Below, piece after piece: positions 19,325 through 32,367 of a stretch of DNA of 64,000 bases (position 1 is the first letter of the stretch; every line of letters begins with the position of its first letter). Source of the DNA: Gammaproteobacteria bacterium (GTDB lineage: Bacteria; Pseudomonadota; Gammaproteobacteria; SZUA-229). The DNA lies in assembly GCA_026195895.1 (NCBI GenBank), contig JAPHRO010000033.1:20529-84528 (forward strand), read 5' to 3'. The notes below the pieces were generated by a model that was not told where the DNA came from, made no database searches, and worked only from the letters and a program-made list of their open reading frames with translations. A program made the position numbers and the translations under genes.

Positions 19325-21481
19325 TTACAGGCTGAGTGAATCTTTCAGGATCTTAGGTGTAACAAATATCAGGAGCTCCTGTTTTTCAACTGATTCCAGC
19401 GTGTGACGGAACAAAGCGCCGATTAACGGTAGATCGCCCAGTACGGGGACTTTATCAACCTCGTTACGCGATTCTGTTTCGTAAATACCGCCCAGTACAA
19501 TAGTGTCGCCGTTGCTAACCAGTACCTGAGTCGTAACCTGGCGGGTATCTATGCTCGGGATATTGGCAAATACCTGGCCTACTGCATCTTTATTCACAGA
19601 CAGATCCATAATGATCCGGTCATCGGGGGTAATTTGTGGTGTGACTTTAATGCTCAGTACCGCCTTTTTAAATTCAACCTGAGTGGCACCACTGGAAGTG
19701 GCAGACAAATAGGGAATTTCTACACCCTGTTCAATAAAGGCTTCATGACGATCAGAGGTAACGACGCGGGGGCTAGATATGATTTCACCCTCTTCTTCGG
19801 CTTCCAGTGCAGATAGTTCCAGATCAAGCAGGTTACCGCCGCTCAGTATGGCAAAAGCAATGCTTCCGGTGGCGCCGATTACTGGCATGTCTACATTAAG
19901 TCTTTCGGCGCCGCCGCCTATATCGACCGGTGTGATCTGGCCAGCATCACCCAGATTTCCTAAAGCGCTGTTAACTGAAGTGTTGGTGCTAGAGAAAGAG
20001 CCCGAAGTGACATTGAGACCATCGGCACCCGTTGGGTCGACTGAGTTTGCGCCAAACCGGACGCCCATTTCTTTTCTGAAGTCATCAACGGCAATTACAA
20101 TACGCGATTCAATCAGCACCTGGCGTACGGGAACGTCGAGTTGTTTCAGGATGCGTCTGATCTCAGACAATACTTCTTCCGTGTCTTTGATGATTAGCGT
20201 GTTGGTTCTTTCGTCGACAATTACTTTACCGCGAGGCGATAACAGACTGGGGCTGGATTCTTCATCACCGCTTTCAAATAGCGCCTGTAATTCAGTGACT
20301 TTTGCGAAATTAATTTCGAAAAATGCGCTGCGTAATGGAGCAAGTTCTGTTACCTGTGCCATCGCTTCCAGGTCAAGTTTTTCCTGGGCTGCGATTTCTT
20401 CGCTTGGCGCGATTAACATTACGTTGCCTGCTTCACGTTTGGACAGGCCTTTGGCTTTCAGGATAATGTCGAGCGCCTGATCCCAGGGCACATTTTTTAA
20501 GCGTAAAGTCAGATTGCCATCAACGGAGTCACTAACGACGACGTTTAATCCGGTGAAGTCGGCGATAAGCTGCAGCACGGCTCGAACGGGAATGTCCTGG
20601 AAATTTAGCGACAGGCGTTCACCGGTGTAGCCAAATTTGGATTTTTTCTGTTCATCTAATTCTTCTTTGGAAATCGGAATAAATTCAACCGTAAACGTTT
20701 TGTCTGTCTGATAAGCCAGATGTTCAAATTCCTTATGGCTGGGTTCTATTTCAATTCGTGCACTGCCTTCCTGTTTGAAGCTGTCGATGGCTTTTACCGG
20801 GGTGGCAAAGTCGAGAACATCAAGTCGTTGGAATAGTTCTTCCGGTAAGTCGGTATCAACAAAGTTAATGATAATCTTCCCAAACTCTTCAGAAATATCC
20901 ATAGGGATACTGGATTCGGTCATTTCAATGATGACGCGGCCTTCGCCTTTTTCGCCACGGCGGAAGTCAATTTTTGTGATGCCTTTTCCGGTTGCCTGGT
21001 ATCTGTTTTGTGATGTTAAGGCAGAGCCGCCAGCAGTGCTGGCAGAAGTATCTGATGTTTCACTATCAAGAATAATAGATATTTCATCGCGGTTCGTTTC
21101 GACCTGATAAGGCACAGTCTCGGTCAGGTTTAGAATGACACGGGTTTTGTTTTTTGCGGTGACCGCAGTAACTGATTGTGCGATGCCAATACCAATCAGT
21201 TGTTTCCGTTTGGGAAGTTTGCTGATGGTGTCTTCGAAATCGAAGGCAATTCTTGCGGGATTATCAATCGTAAAACTCAGCGGTTTTTCTGCCGGCTGAT
21301 TGAGTTTGATATTAATCTGCAGTCGATTGCCGGGCAATGTTGAATAGCTTATTGCTTCAATTGCATTTGACTCAGCAAAAACATTGCCAGTGTATAAGCA
21401 GGGGATAAGTAATAATAAAGAAAATATTTTTTTCATGTTGTTCTTCGCAATATCATGGAATTTAGACTGTACGTTATTCAT
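19325..21481 (-). CDS. pilQ: type IV pilus secretin
   Basis: PilQ forms the outer-membrane channel through which the type IV pilus is extruded. The 718-residue protein has a signal sequence after a longer than usual n-region (MKKIFSLLLLIPCL). Two AMIN domains that bind peptidoglycan follow (about 40-135 and 165-270), then a secretin N0/STN domain (LNFQDIPVRAVLQLIADFTG), a short N-domain (VIVDERTNTLIIKDT) and the secretin barrel with VPVLGDLPLIGALFRH near the end. I chose the ATG at 21481 (MNNVQSK) because GGAG stands 6 bases before it. A start 15 bases upstream also exists. It is the last pil gene of the run, 17 bases after pilP. Confidence 0.96.
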   Translation of the reverse strand: MNNVQSKFHDIAKNNMKKIFSLLLLIPCLYTGNVFAESNAIEAISYSTLPGNRLQINIKLNQPAEKPLSFTIDNPARIAFDFEDTISKLPKRKQLIGIGIAQSVTAVTAKNKTRVILNLTETVPYQVETNRDEISIILDSETSDTSASTAGGSALTSQNRYQATGKGITKIDFRRGEKGEGRVIIEMTESSIPMDISEEFGKIIINFVDTDLPEELFQRLDVLDFATPVKAIDSFKQEGSARIEIEPSHKEFEHLAYQTDKTFTVEFIPISKEELDEQKKSKFGYTGERLSLNFQDIPVRAVLQLIADFTGLNVVVSDSVDGNLTLRLKNVPWDQALDIILKAKGLSKREAGNVMLIAPSEEIAAQEKLDLEAMAQVTELAPLRSAFFEINFAKVTELQALFESGDEESSPSLLSPRGKVIVDERTNTLIIKDTEEVLSEIRRILKQLDVPVRQVLIESRIVIAVDDFRKEMGVRFGANSVDPTGADGLNVTSGSFSSTNTSVNSALGNLGDAGQITPVDIGGGAERLNVDMPVIGATGSIAFAILSGGNLLDLELSALEAEEEGEIISSPRVVTSDRHEAFIEQGVEIPYLSATSSGATQVEFKKAVLSIKVTPQITPDDRIIMDLSVNKDAVGQVFANIPSIDTRQVTTQVLVSNGDTIVLGGIYETESRNEVDKVPVLGDLPLIGALFRHTLESVEKQELLIFVTPKILKDSLSL

Positions 21482-21498
21482 AGTGGCTCCACACATGC

Positions 21499-22032
21499 TT
21501 AATCAGATCCGATGGCAAGCGATGCGTTACGTTCGATGTAACCACCAATGCCATCTGGAATAATTTCAACAATATCAATTTGTTTTTCGGAAACAGCCAC
21601 TATTTGACCCTCGTTCTGGCCCGCATAATTACCTGTCTGTACTCGATGTACGACATTATTGGGATCTTTTACCAGTCCCCAGGTTTGCTGGTTCTGAACC
21701 AGGATGCCAACCATTCGAAGCGTATCCAGGGGAAATGTTTCTAATGGTTCTTTCGGGCGACGAGAATCGGGCCTGAGGCCGGAATCATCTACGTTCTCAT
21801 TAACTTCGGCTTCAAATGCCGGCTCGAAAGGGTCGCGCAGCTCAGAGGCCGAATAGGTGAAATTCTGATACGGCTCAAAGGTAGGTAAAGGCTGTACGCT
21901 ACCTAAATGTTTTGATTTGGTAGTTTCAATAAACTGGTATAGATCAGCATTGTCACGGCTGCATCCACTGACACTAATTGTAATAAGAGCAATGAAGGAT
22001 ATGCTGTATATGTTTTTATACAAACTGCACAT
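21499..22032 (-). CDS. pilP: type IV pilus assembly lipoprotein PilP
   Basis: PilP is an inner-membrane lipoprotein that links the PilMNO platform to the PilQ secretin. The 177 residues show a lipobox SVSGC (Cys24), a proline-rich linker, the family segment SELRDPFEPA, and the C-terminal beta domain with LDTLRMVGIL and WGLVKDPNNVVHRVQTGNY. It starts 2 bases after the pilO stop and ends 17 bases before pilQ. Confidence 0.95.
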   Translation of the reverse strand: MCSLYKNIYSISFIALITISVSGCSRDNADLYQFIETTKSKHLGSVQPLPTFEPYQNFTYSASELRDPFEPAFEAEVNENVDDSGLRPDSRRPKEPLETFPLDTLRMVGILVQNQQTWGLVKDPNNVVHRVQTGNYAGQNEGQIVAVSEKQIDIVEIIPDGIGGYIERNASLAIGSD

Positions 22033-22034
22033 TG

Positions 22035-22655
22035 CTAAACACCCTCTTGCTCATCAAGGTATTGATAGGTCACAGCGGTTACTTCCATTTCAAGTTTTAC
22101 ACCGGGCTCTTTGTCAGGGTGCTTGATGGTTATATCTCGCATGGTAACGATGCGCGGCAGCGCTGCCACACCACTAACGAAGCGACCGAATTGATGATAG
22201 CGGCCTGTTACGCGTAATTTAATAGGGAATTCCGCATAGAATTCCTTGGGGCTTAAGCCTTCAGGTCTGAAGTATTCGATTTCCAGCCCGCTGGCGATAC
22301 CGGTTTGTGAAATATCGGTGAGTAAAGATTCAATTTCAGTTTTATTTGGGAGCTGCCGGAGTAGTGCGCCAAAAGAGCTTTTCATTTCTTCTAGTTGTTG
22401 TGCATAAGCATCCAGGTTTGCTGCTTTGCTTTGTTTTTCATCAAAAGTTGTGCGCAGTGACAATTCTTCCTTTTCAGCTTTTTCCAGAACATCCAGTTGT
22501 TTCATTGTATCCAGCCAGATGCCGAGTCCGGCCACAATGAGGCAGATAATGACAATAATTATAGCCTTGACCGGTCCGGGGGCGGTGCCGATTTTTTTGA
22601 TGTCATTGATGTCAATGTCACTTAAATCGATTTCATTAAGCTTCGATAAATCCAC
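22035..22655 (-). CDS. pilO: type IV pilus assembly protein PilO
   Basis: PilO is a bitopic inner-membrane protein that dimerises with PilN. The 206-residue product has a cytoplasmic N-terminus ending in IDLSDIDINDIKKIG, one membrane helix at about residues 30-49 (AIIIVIICLIVAGLGIW), a coiled-coil stretch (LEKAEKEELSLRTTFDEKQ) and a ferredoxin-like periplasmic domain (GRYHQFGRFVSGVAALPRIV). Its start overlaps the pilN stop by one base. Confidence 0.95.
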   Translation of the reverse strand: MDLSKLNEIDLSDIDINDIKKIGTAPGPVKAIIIVIICLIVAGLGIWLDTMKQLDVLEKAEKEELSLRTTFDEKQSKAANLDAYAQQLEEMKSSFGALLRQLPNKTEIESLLTDISQTGIASGLEIEYFRPEGLSPKEFYAEFPIKLRVTGRYHQFGRFVSGVAALPRIVTMRDITIKHPDKEPGVKLEMEVTAVTYQYLDEQEGV

Positions 22656-23220
22656 TACAGTTCTCCCTCAGCATTGTTGTCTTTCGGGGCATCTTGAGAG
22701 GCAACAATTGTAAATTCACTGCCACGACCATCTTTGCGTTTACTTTCAATAACTTTGAGTTGCGGGTTTTTCATCCATTCAGAAGCATCAATGTTTCTCA
22801 TGTAAGCAGAAACGCGGCCATTGGATTCTGCTATACCATGAATAGTCAGCGTGCTGCCGCGTTGCTGGATTTCTGTAACGTGTAAGCCTTCGGGCACGGT
22901 TCTTACAACATCATCAAATAAATGAACAACCTGTGGTCGTTTTTGTTGCAAGGATTGAATAATTTCCATTCTGGAAAGCAGCTTTTCTTTGGTCTCTTCC
23001 AGACCTTTTATTTTTAACAGCTCAACATCCAGCCGTTTAATTTCTTCCTGCAGAATACCGTTACGCTGGTTCTGGAAATCAATCATGCGATTAATATTCA
23101 CATGAACCAGCAAAATAACGGCTGCAGTTAAGATAACCGAGAAAATAGTCAGCGTAGTGAATTGCCGAGTCTGGGCTTTGCGCAGTTCTTCGCGCCAGGG
23201 TAACAGGTTAATGCGAGCCA

Positions 23221-23221
<1 letters not shown>
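22655..23221 (-). CDS. pilN: type IV pilus assembly protein PilN
   Basis: PilN pairs with PilO and binds PilM through its N-terminus. The 188-residue protein starts with the conserved INLLPWREE peptide that docks into PilM, followed by one membrane helix at about 22-44 and a periplasmic coiled coil plus beta domain (GLHVTEIQQRGSTLTIHGIA). It overlaps pilM and pilO by one base each. Confidence 0.95.
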
Positions 23222-24647
<1,426 letters not shown>

Positions 24648-27170
24648 ATGCAAAAATTTTTAAAATTTCTTCGAATCAGCTCCAAAATACTGATTGGCCT
24701 GCTGGTTCTGGTCTTTAGTGGCTTAATCGGTCTGTATCTTTATCTTGAGCCAGAATTACCTTCTATCGAAGGCTTGAGTGATGTGCAATTGCAGGTGCCT
24801 CTGCGTGTATATAGTTCGGAAGGGGCGCTGATAGCAGAATATGGTGAAAAACGCCGCTCTCCTAAAGTCATTGAAGAAATACCGGAAAAACTGAGGCAGG
24901 CATTTTTATCGGCGGAAGATGATCGCTTCTACCAGCATCCAGGTGTTGATTACCAGGGTATTTTGCGTGCCGTGGTACATTTATTGAAGACCGGAGAACG
25001 TGGTCAGGGTGGCAGTACCATTACCATGCAGCTCGCCCGAAACTTTTATTTAAGTCGTGAGAAAACGTTTGCTCGAAAACTCAATGAGATTTTCCTGGCG
25101 TTAAAAATAGAGCAGCAAATTTCCAAAGACGCCATCCTGGAGCTTTATCTAAATAAAATTTATCTGGGCAACCGGGCCTATGGTGTGGCGGCGGCAAGCC
25201 GAGTTTATTACGGCAAGGAATTGCATGAACTGGACCTGGCGCAAATCGCCATGATTGCCGGTCTGCCGAAAGCGCCATCTCGCTACAATCCAATCATAAA
25301 TCCAGATCGTGCGGTGACGCGACGAAATTACGTGCTGAACCGAATGGGCGAGCTGGGTTTTATATCTGAGGCGGACCAGCGCTGGGCCAAATCGCAGCCG
25401 GTCACGGCGGGTCTGCATGATTCGCCAGTGGAAATTTCCGCTTATTATGTGGCTGAAATGGTGCGTTCCGAAATTTCCCAGCAGTTTGGCGAAGAGGCTT
25501 ATACCAAAGGCCTGAAAGTCTACACCACAATTGACAAACGCATGCAGAAAGCAGCCAATAGCAGTTTGCGCCATGCTTTGCTGGCATATGATCAGCGCCA
25601 TGGTTATCGGGGTGCGGAGCAGCATGTAGAATTTGATGATCAAATGACGCAGGCGCCTGAACTTGAAGATAGCAGGGAAGAGGCGCTGGAAGAGCTGGGC
25701 GTTTATGGCAATCTTGTTCCTGCGCTGGTGGTTGAAGTGGGTGATAAGGATGCCAGGGTTTATTTAAAAGGCGGTCGCCTTATTAGTCTGGACTGGTCAG
25801 CATTATCCTGGGCCAAACCCTATATTGATGTGAATCACCAGGGCAAGGCTCCGGAGTCTGCCGCAGACATCCTTAAGGTTGGCGATATTATTCGTATCTA
25901 TCGGGATGTGGACGATAACTGGCGTATGGGGCAGGTGCCTGAAGTGCAGGGCGCACTGACTGCGCTGGTGCCTAATGATGGTGCGATAAAGGCGCTGGTC
26001 GGTGGCTTTGATTTCCACCAGAGCAAATTCAATCGCGCCGTTCAGGCCAGGCGTCAGGCCGGATCCAGCTTTAAGCCATTTATTTATACCTCGGCCCTGG
26101 AAAAACAATACACTGCGGCATCGATAATCAATGATGCGCCTGTGGTGTTTCATGACCCTGCGCTGGAAGGTACCTGGCGGCCGGAGAATTATAGTGGCAA
26201 GTTTTACGGGCCGACTCGATTGCGCGAGGCCCTGGTAAAATCCAGAAATCTGGTGTCTATTCGTTTGTTACGCTCAATTGGTGTGCGCTATGCGACGCAG
26301 TTTGCCGGGCGGTTCGGATTTAATCCTGCTCTATTGCCCAGGGATTTGTCCCTGGCTTTAGGTAGCGGCGAGGTGAGTCCGTTGAACTTGTCGACGGGCT
26401 TTGCGGTGTTTGCCAATGGGGGGTATCGCATTACACCTTATTTTATAGACCGTATTGAAGATCTGGATGGCAAGGTGCTGTTTAAAGCCGATCCGGCAGT
26501 GGCATGTGTAAGTTGTGTGCTGGAGGCCCGAAAGATGGTGCCGCAGTCCAGGCCGGTGGCAATGGCTATTCAGGCGGAACCGCTGGCGGAGCAGCAAATG
26601 CTGGACGCTTCGTTTACCGCGGAAGACGATGGGCAGGTAGTAGAGGAGAATCTGGATACGCATTTGCCCAAACAGGCAGAGCGCGCAGTCGAAGAAAGAG
26701 TGGTTTATATCATGAATTCGATTTTGCAGGATGTTATCAAGCGCGGAACTGGGCGTAGAGCCAGGGCGCTGGGCCGGTCTGATTTACATGGAAAAACCGG
26801 CACTACCAATGATCAGAGAGATGGCTGGTTCAATGGTTTTAATAGTGCGTTGGTGGCTACCGCCTGGGTTGGTTTTGATCAGCAGCAGCGCGTACTGGGC
26901 AACTATGAAACCGGTTCCAAAGCTGCTCTACCCATGTGGATTGAATTTATGCGTACAGCCTTACAGGGTGTGCCCGAAAGCACGATGCCACGACCCGAAA
27001 ATCTGGTTACGGTAAAAATTAATCCGGAAACCGGTGAGCTGGCGGATGTAAATGATAAGGCAGCGATTTTTGAAATTTTTCGTGCTGAACGCGCCCCAAC
27101 TCAAAAAGCGGGGCAGCAGTTACCCAGGAATAACAGCAATAATGGTGTAATTCCTGAGCAATTGTTTTAG
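24648..27170 (+). CDS. mrcA: penicillin-binding protein 1A
   Basis: This class A PBP polymerises and cross-links peptidoglycan. The 840-residue protein has an N-terminal membrane helix (about 10-32) and a GT51 glycosyltransferase domain with EDDRFYQHPGVD and GQGGSTITMQLARNFYL. An OB-like insert of about 315-420 follows, then the transpeptidase domain with the SxxK nucleophile Ser473 (SSFK), the SRN triad (KSRNLVS) and KTG at 716-718 (GKTGTTNDQRDGW). The family length is about 820-850. It is divergent from pilM, as ponA is in Pseudomonas. AGGATAG stands about 12 bases before the ATG. It converges on hemE. Confidence 0.97.
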   Translation: MQKFLKFLRISSKILIGLLVLVFSGLIGLYLYLEPELPSIEGLSDVQLQVPLRVYSSEGALIAEYGEKRRSPKVIEEIPEKLRQAFLSAEDDRFYQHPGVDYQGILRAVVHLLKTGERGQGGSTITMQLARNFYLSREKTFARKLNEIFLALKIEQQISKDAILELYLNKIYLGNRAYGVAAASRVYYGKELHELDLAQIAMIAGLPKAPSRYNPIINPDRAVTRRNYVLNRMGELGFISEADQRWAKSQPVTAGLHDSPVEISAYYVAEMVRSEISQQFGEEAYTKGLKVYTTIDKRMQKAANSSLRHALLAYDQRHGYRGAEQHVEFDDQMTQAPELEDSREEALEELGVYGNLVPALVVEVGDKDARVYLKGGRLISLDWSALSWAKPYIDVNHQGKAPESAADILKVGDIIRIYRDVDDNWRMGQVPEVQGALTALVPNDGAIKALVGGFDFHQSKFNRAVQARRQAGSSFKPFIYTSALEKQYTAASIINDAPVVFHDPALEGTWRPENYSGKFYGPTRLREALVKSRNLVSIRLLRSIGVRYATQFAGRFGFNPALLPRDLSLALGSGEVSPLNLSTGFAVFANGGYRITPYFIDRIEDLDGKVLFKADPAVACVSCVLEARKMVPQSRPVAMAIQAEPLAEQQMLDASFTAEDDGQVVEENLDTHLPKQAERAVEERVVYIMNSILQDVIKRGTGRRARALGRSDLHGKTGTTNDQRDGWFNGFNSALVATAWVGFDQQQRVLGNYETGSKAALPMWIEFMRTALQGVPESTMPRPENLVTVKINPETGELADVNDKAAIFEIFRAERAPTQKAGQQLPRNNSNNGVIPEQLF

Positions 27171-27203
27171 CAGTTTTCGAGGTGTTGTTGAGCAGGCCAC
27201 CGG

Positions 27204-28268
27204 TTAACGATGGTATTGCTCACTCAGCTCATGCACGGCATCGACCAGAGCGGCCACATGTTCCGGGTTGATATCGGGTGTAATACCATGACCCAGATTA
27301 AAAACATGGCCAGAGCCATTGCCGTAGGCGGCCAGGATTCTGGCGGCTTCCTGGCGAATCACATCAGGTGAAGCATAGAGCGTGTTTGGGTCCATATTGC
27401 CCTGTAGTGCAACACGGTCACCAACCATCTGGCGAGCTTTCGTTATATCCATGGTCCAGTCCAGCCCCAGTCCGTCACAGCCCGAATCGGCCAGTTCGTT
27501 CAACCACAGGCCGCCGCCTTTGGTGAACAGAATAACCGGTACCTTACGGCCATCGTTTTCACGAGTCAGGCGTGACACGATATCTTTCATGTAATTCAAC
27601 GAGAACTCGCTGTACATGTGGTGCGCCAGATTGCCGCCCCAGGTATCAAATATCATTAGCGCCTGTGCACCGGCTGCAACCTGGGCATTCAGGTAGCTCA
27701 CCACCGAGTCGGCAATTTTACCCAGGAGCATATGCGCCAGTTTCGGCTCGTTGAACAACATGGTTTTTGATTTGCTGAAGGTTTTGCTGCTGCCGCCTTC
27801 GATCATGTAGGTCGCCAGAGTCCACGGGCTGCCTGAGAAGCCAATTAACGGCACGCTGCCGTTTAATTCGCGGCGAATCGTGCGTACTGCGTCCATCACG
27901 TATTTCAGCTCGTCTTCAGGGTCAGGTATGGGTAAATTCTCGATTTGTTTTGCAGTGCGAATGGGCGTCTTAAACTTTGGTCCTTCGCCTTCTTCAAAAT
28001 ATAGCCCCAGCCCCATGGCGTCGGGGATGGTTAATATGTCGGAAAACAGTATGGCTGCGTCCAGCTCGAAACGTTCCAGTGGCTGCAAGGTGACTTCGCA
28101 GGCTAAATCTGGCGTTGAGCATAAGGTCATGAAGTCACCAGCTTTTTCACGGGTGGCTCGATATTCTGGTAAATAGCGGCCAGCCTGGCGCATGATCCAG
28201 ATGGGTGTGCGATCAACAGGTTGTTTCAGCAGGGCGCGGAGGAAGCGGTCATTTTTTAAGTCAGACAT
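27204..28268 (-). CDS. hemE: uroporphyrinogen decarboxylase
   Basis: HemE removes four carboxyl groups from uroporphyrinogen III in haem synthesis. The 354 residues include the signature [16 protein letters not shown] near the N-terminus, [33 protein letters not shown] and [15 protein letters not shown] near the end. I chose the ATG at 28268 (MSDLKNDRF). AAAGG precedes it, and a start 18 bases upstream is possible. It follows gltD across a 135-base gap holding an inverted repeat. In P. aeruginosa, from memory, the order is gltB-gltD-hemE. Here gltD-hemE is kept but sits on the far side of mrcA. Confidence 0.96.
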   Translation of the reverse strand: MSDLKNDRFLRALLKQPVDRTPIWIMRQAGRYLPEYRATREKAGDFMTLCSTPDLACEVTLQPLERFELDAAILFSDILTIPDAMGLGLYFEEGEGPKFKTPIRTAKQIENLPIPDPEDELKYVMDAVRTIRRELNGSVPLIGFSGSPWTLATYMIEGGSSKTFSKSKTMLFNEPKLAHMLLGKIADSVVSYLNAQVAAGAQALMIFDTWGGNLAHHMYSEFSLNYMKDIVSRLTRENDGRKVPVILFTKGGGLWLNELADSGCDGLGLDWTMDITKARQMVGDRVALQGNMDPNTLYASPDVIRQEAARILAAYGNGSGHVFNLGHGITPDINPEHVAALVDAVHELSEQYHR

Positions 28269-28291
28269 AGTGGCCTTTAAAAGCAAGATTG

Positions 28292-28391
28292 ACCACGGAG
28301 GACGCGGGAAGCATAGAGGAAGGTGTTTATTGTGATGGGCAGCTACGCCGCCATTTTAAAAACCTCGGTGTCCTCTTTAGTCCTCTGTGGT
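28292..28391. repeat. intergenic inverted repeat of the CCACGGAGGAC type
   Basis: ACCACGGAGGAC (28292-28303) and GTCCTCTGTGGT (28380-28391) form imperfect inverted arms (one G-T). Both are followed inward by further GAGGA/TCCTC runs. Sequences of the form CCTCTGTGGTGAA are, from memory, dispersed between genes in many proteobacteria. Only one copy is in this window. Confidence 0.55.
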
Positions 28392-28403
28392 GAAAAAAAT
28401 TAA

Positions 28404-30303
<1,900 letters not shown>

Positions 30304-30340
30304 TAAATAGATGCTCTAGTAGAGGTTCAGGCAAATAATC

Positions 30341-30568
30341 TTAGCGACGGCGGCGAGGACTACGGCTTAAACGATCTCTTTCTTTAGACAGTTTTTTCAG
30401 GTGACGTTTCACTGCAGCAGCAGCTTTACGCTTACGTTCTGTAGTGGGTTTTTCATAAGCTTCGCGACGACGGATTTCTGTTAAGATACCGGCTTTCTCG
30501 CAAGAACGTTTGAAGCGACGCAGAGCAACGTCAAAGGGCTCGTTGTCTTTAACTTTTACTTGTGGCAT
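30341..30568 (-). CDS. rpsU: 30S ribosomal protein S21
   Basis: The 75-residue basic protein matches S21: [20 protein letters not shown], then [16 protein letters not shown] and a very Arg/Lys-rich tail ending SRSPRRRR, slightly longer than the 71 residues of E. coli. I chose the ATG at 30568. An upstream in-frame start exists but does not fit the family and would overlap the promoter. A strong sigma-70 promoter lies at 30614-30643. It is divergent from tsaD, a common arrangement. Confidence 0.97.
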   Translation of the reverse strand: MPQVKVKDNEPFDVALRRFKRSCEKAGILTEIRRREAYEKPTTERKRKAAAAVKRHLKKLSKERDRLSRSPRRRR

Positions 30569-30613
30569 TAAAATCTCACTTAAAAAATATATACGGTTCA
30601 GTAGAACCGCGGG

Positions 30614-30643
30614 ATTATATATCAGCCCATTAAGGTTTGCCAA
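30614..30643 (-). promoter_or_regulatory. rpsU promoter
   Basis: On the minus strand TTGGCA (30638-30643) and a perfect TATAAT (30614-30619) are 18 bases apart. The transcript would start at about 30607, inside the small palindrome CGGTTC-AGTA-GAACCG (30594-30609), which could form a 5' hairpin. Confidence 0.75.
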
Positions 30644-30648
30644 TTAAT

Positions 30649-31674
30649 ATGATAGTTCTCGGAATAGAAACATCCTGTGATGAAACTGGCCTGGCCGTAT
30701 ACGACTCGGACAGGGGCTTGCTTGCCCATACCCTGCATTCGCAAATCAAGCTACATGCCGAGTATGGCGGTGTGGTGCCGGAACTGGCCTCGCGGGATCA
30801 TGTGCGCTATTTATTGCCACTGGCGGAACAGGCACTGCAACAGGCGGGGGTCAGTAAGCATGAGCTTGATGGTATTGCTTATACGGCTGGCCCAGGCCTG
30901 ATTGGTGCGTTGATGGTTGGAGCTTCCACCGGTCGAGCGCTGGCCATGACACTGGGAATCCCCGCGATTGCGGTGCATCACATGGAAGGTCATTTACTGG
31001 CGCCGATGCTGGAAGACGCGGCTCCCGATTTTCCTTTTATCGCTTTGCTGGTTTCCGGTGGGCACACCCTGCTGGCGGAAGTGCAGGGCATTGGCCAGTA
31101 CCAGATACTGGGGGAGAGCCTGGATGATGCGGCAGGTGAGGCCTTTGATAAAACCGCCAAGATGCTGGATCTGGGCTACCCCGGCGGGCCGATTCTGGCC
31201 AAACTGGCCGAGCAGGGTCGCAGCGGACAATATAAATTTCCCCGCCCGATGGTTGATCGTCCTGGCCTGGATTTCAGTTTTAGTGGCCTGAAAACCTTTA
31301 CCCTGAATACCTGGCAGGATGCGAAACAGGCCGGCAGCGATGACGAGCAGACCAGGGCTGATATTGCACTGGCTTTTGAAGAAGCAGTGGTTGATACCCT
31401 GATGATAAAGTGTCGACGCGCGCTTCGAGAAACCGGTATTAAAACGCTGGTGATTGCCGGTGGCGTGGGGGCCAATTTGCGCTTGCGCGGTGCGTTGCAG
31501 GCGATGGTAGAAAAAGAAAATAGTGCGCTGTTTTATCCACGGATTGAGTTTTGTACTGATAATGGCGCAATGATCGCGCATGTGGGCTGTTTAAGATTGC
31601 AGGCGGGCCAGCAGGAAGATTTGCAGATCAATACCCGAGCGCGCTGGCCTATCGATGAGCTGGAAAAAATTTAA
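30649..31674 (+). CDS. tsaD: tRNA N6-adenosine threonylcarbamoyltransferase
   Basis: TsaD transfers the threonylcarbamoyl group to A37 of tRNAs reading ANN codons, together with TsaB/C/E. The 341-residue protein shows [14 protein letters not shown], the metal-binding HHMEGH segment, [21 protein letters not shown] and the late [12 protein letters not shown], all typical. I chose the ATG at 30649. A TTG 12 bases upstream is in frame but would sit directly on the TAAGG element at 30631-30635. It is divergent from rpsU and converges on plsY. Confidence 0.96.
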   Translation: MIVLGIETSCDETGLAVYDSDRGLLAHTLHSQIKLHAEYGGVVPELASRDHVRYLLPLAEQALQQAGVSKHELDGIAYTAGPGLIGALMVGASTGRALAMTLGIPAIAVHHMEGHLLAPMLEDAAPDFPFIALLVSGGHTLLAEVQGIGQYQILGESLDDAAGEAFDKTAKMLDLGYPGGPILAKLAEQGRSGQYKFPRPMVDRPGLDFSFSGLKTFTLNTWQDAKQAGSDDEQTRADIALAFEEAVVDTLMIKCRRALRETGIKTLVIAGGVGANLRLRGALQAMVEKENSALFYPRIEFCTDNGAMIAHVGCLRLQAGQQEDLQINTRARWPIDELEKI

Positions 31675-31692
31675 TCGTCAATAAATGCTAAT

Positions 31693-32307
31693 TTATTTTT
31701 TCGCACCGATTTTATCTTCGGCGCCAGACAGCAGGTTGATTATATTGGTTCGGTGACGCCAGTAGAGCAGTGCGGCCATGAGCGCCGTTGTTGTTGCGAT
31801 GACGGCAGAGTGGGTGACCAGCCAGGCGAGCAACGGGGAAAATAATGCCGCGACCAGGGCGGATAAAGAGGAGTAGCGGAAAGTAAAGGCCATGCTTAGC
31901 CAGATCAGAATGGCCCCCAGGCCAATCATCCAGTGAGTACCAATCAACACACCCAGTAATGTCGCCACACCTTTACCGCCTTTGAAGCCATAGTAAACGG
32001 GATAGACGTGACCGAGAAAGGCGGCCAGGCCGGTGACTGCTATCAACATATCGGTCATCGCAAAAACGTGTGCCAGTGAGACTGGAATCACGCCCTTGAG
32101 CATATCGCCGAACAGCGTAATTACCGCTGCTTTTTTGCCGCCTTCACGTAGCACATTGGTGGCGCCCGGATTGCCTGAGCCGACTTTACGCGGATCCGGC
32201 AGGCCCATGGCTTTACAGGTAATGATGGAAGTGGAAACAGAACCCAGCAAATAGCCAAACAGGCTAAAAGCAAGAATCAGTATAATAGGTTGCTGTAATG
32301 TATCCAC
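31693..32307 (-). CDS. plsY: glycerol-3-phosphate acyltransferase PlsY
   Basis: PlsY transfers the acyl group from acyl phosphate to glycerol-3-phosphate, the first step of phospholipid synthesis, in the inner membrane. The protein has several membrane helices and the three active-site motifs GSGNPGATNVLR, the FKGGKG loop in PVYYGFKGGKGVATLLG, and a C-terminal RHRTNI. No ATG fits the family start. The GTG at 32307 gives 204 residues, against 205 in E. coli, so I used it. The longer open frame runs into the divergent bioH and is not family-like. Confidence 0.92.
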   Translation of the reverse strand: MDTLQQPIILILAFSLFGYLLGSVSTSIITCKAMGLPDPRKVGSGNPGATNVLREGGKKAAVITLFGDMLKGVIPVSLAHVFAMTDMLIAVTGLAAFLGHVYPVYYGFKGGKGVATLLGVLIGTHWMIGLGAILIWLSMAFTFRYSSLSALVAALFSPLLAWLVTHSAVIATTTALMAALLYWRHRTNIINLLSGAEDKIGAKK

Positions 32308-32367
32308 GCGCGATATCTGAATGTTTAAAAGAAGGCGCAATTTATCACGATTTGAATGGGGCTGCGA

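Noticed and set aside
19779..20480. A 233-codon open frame on the plus strand
   Set aside because: It is antisense to pilQ, serine-rich in the way typical of mirror frames, and has no recognisable domain.
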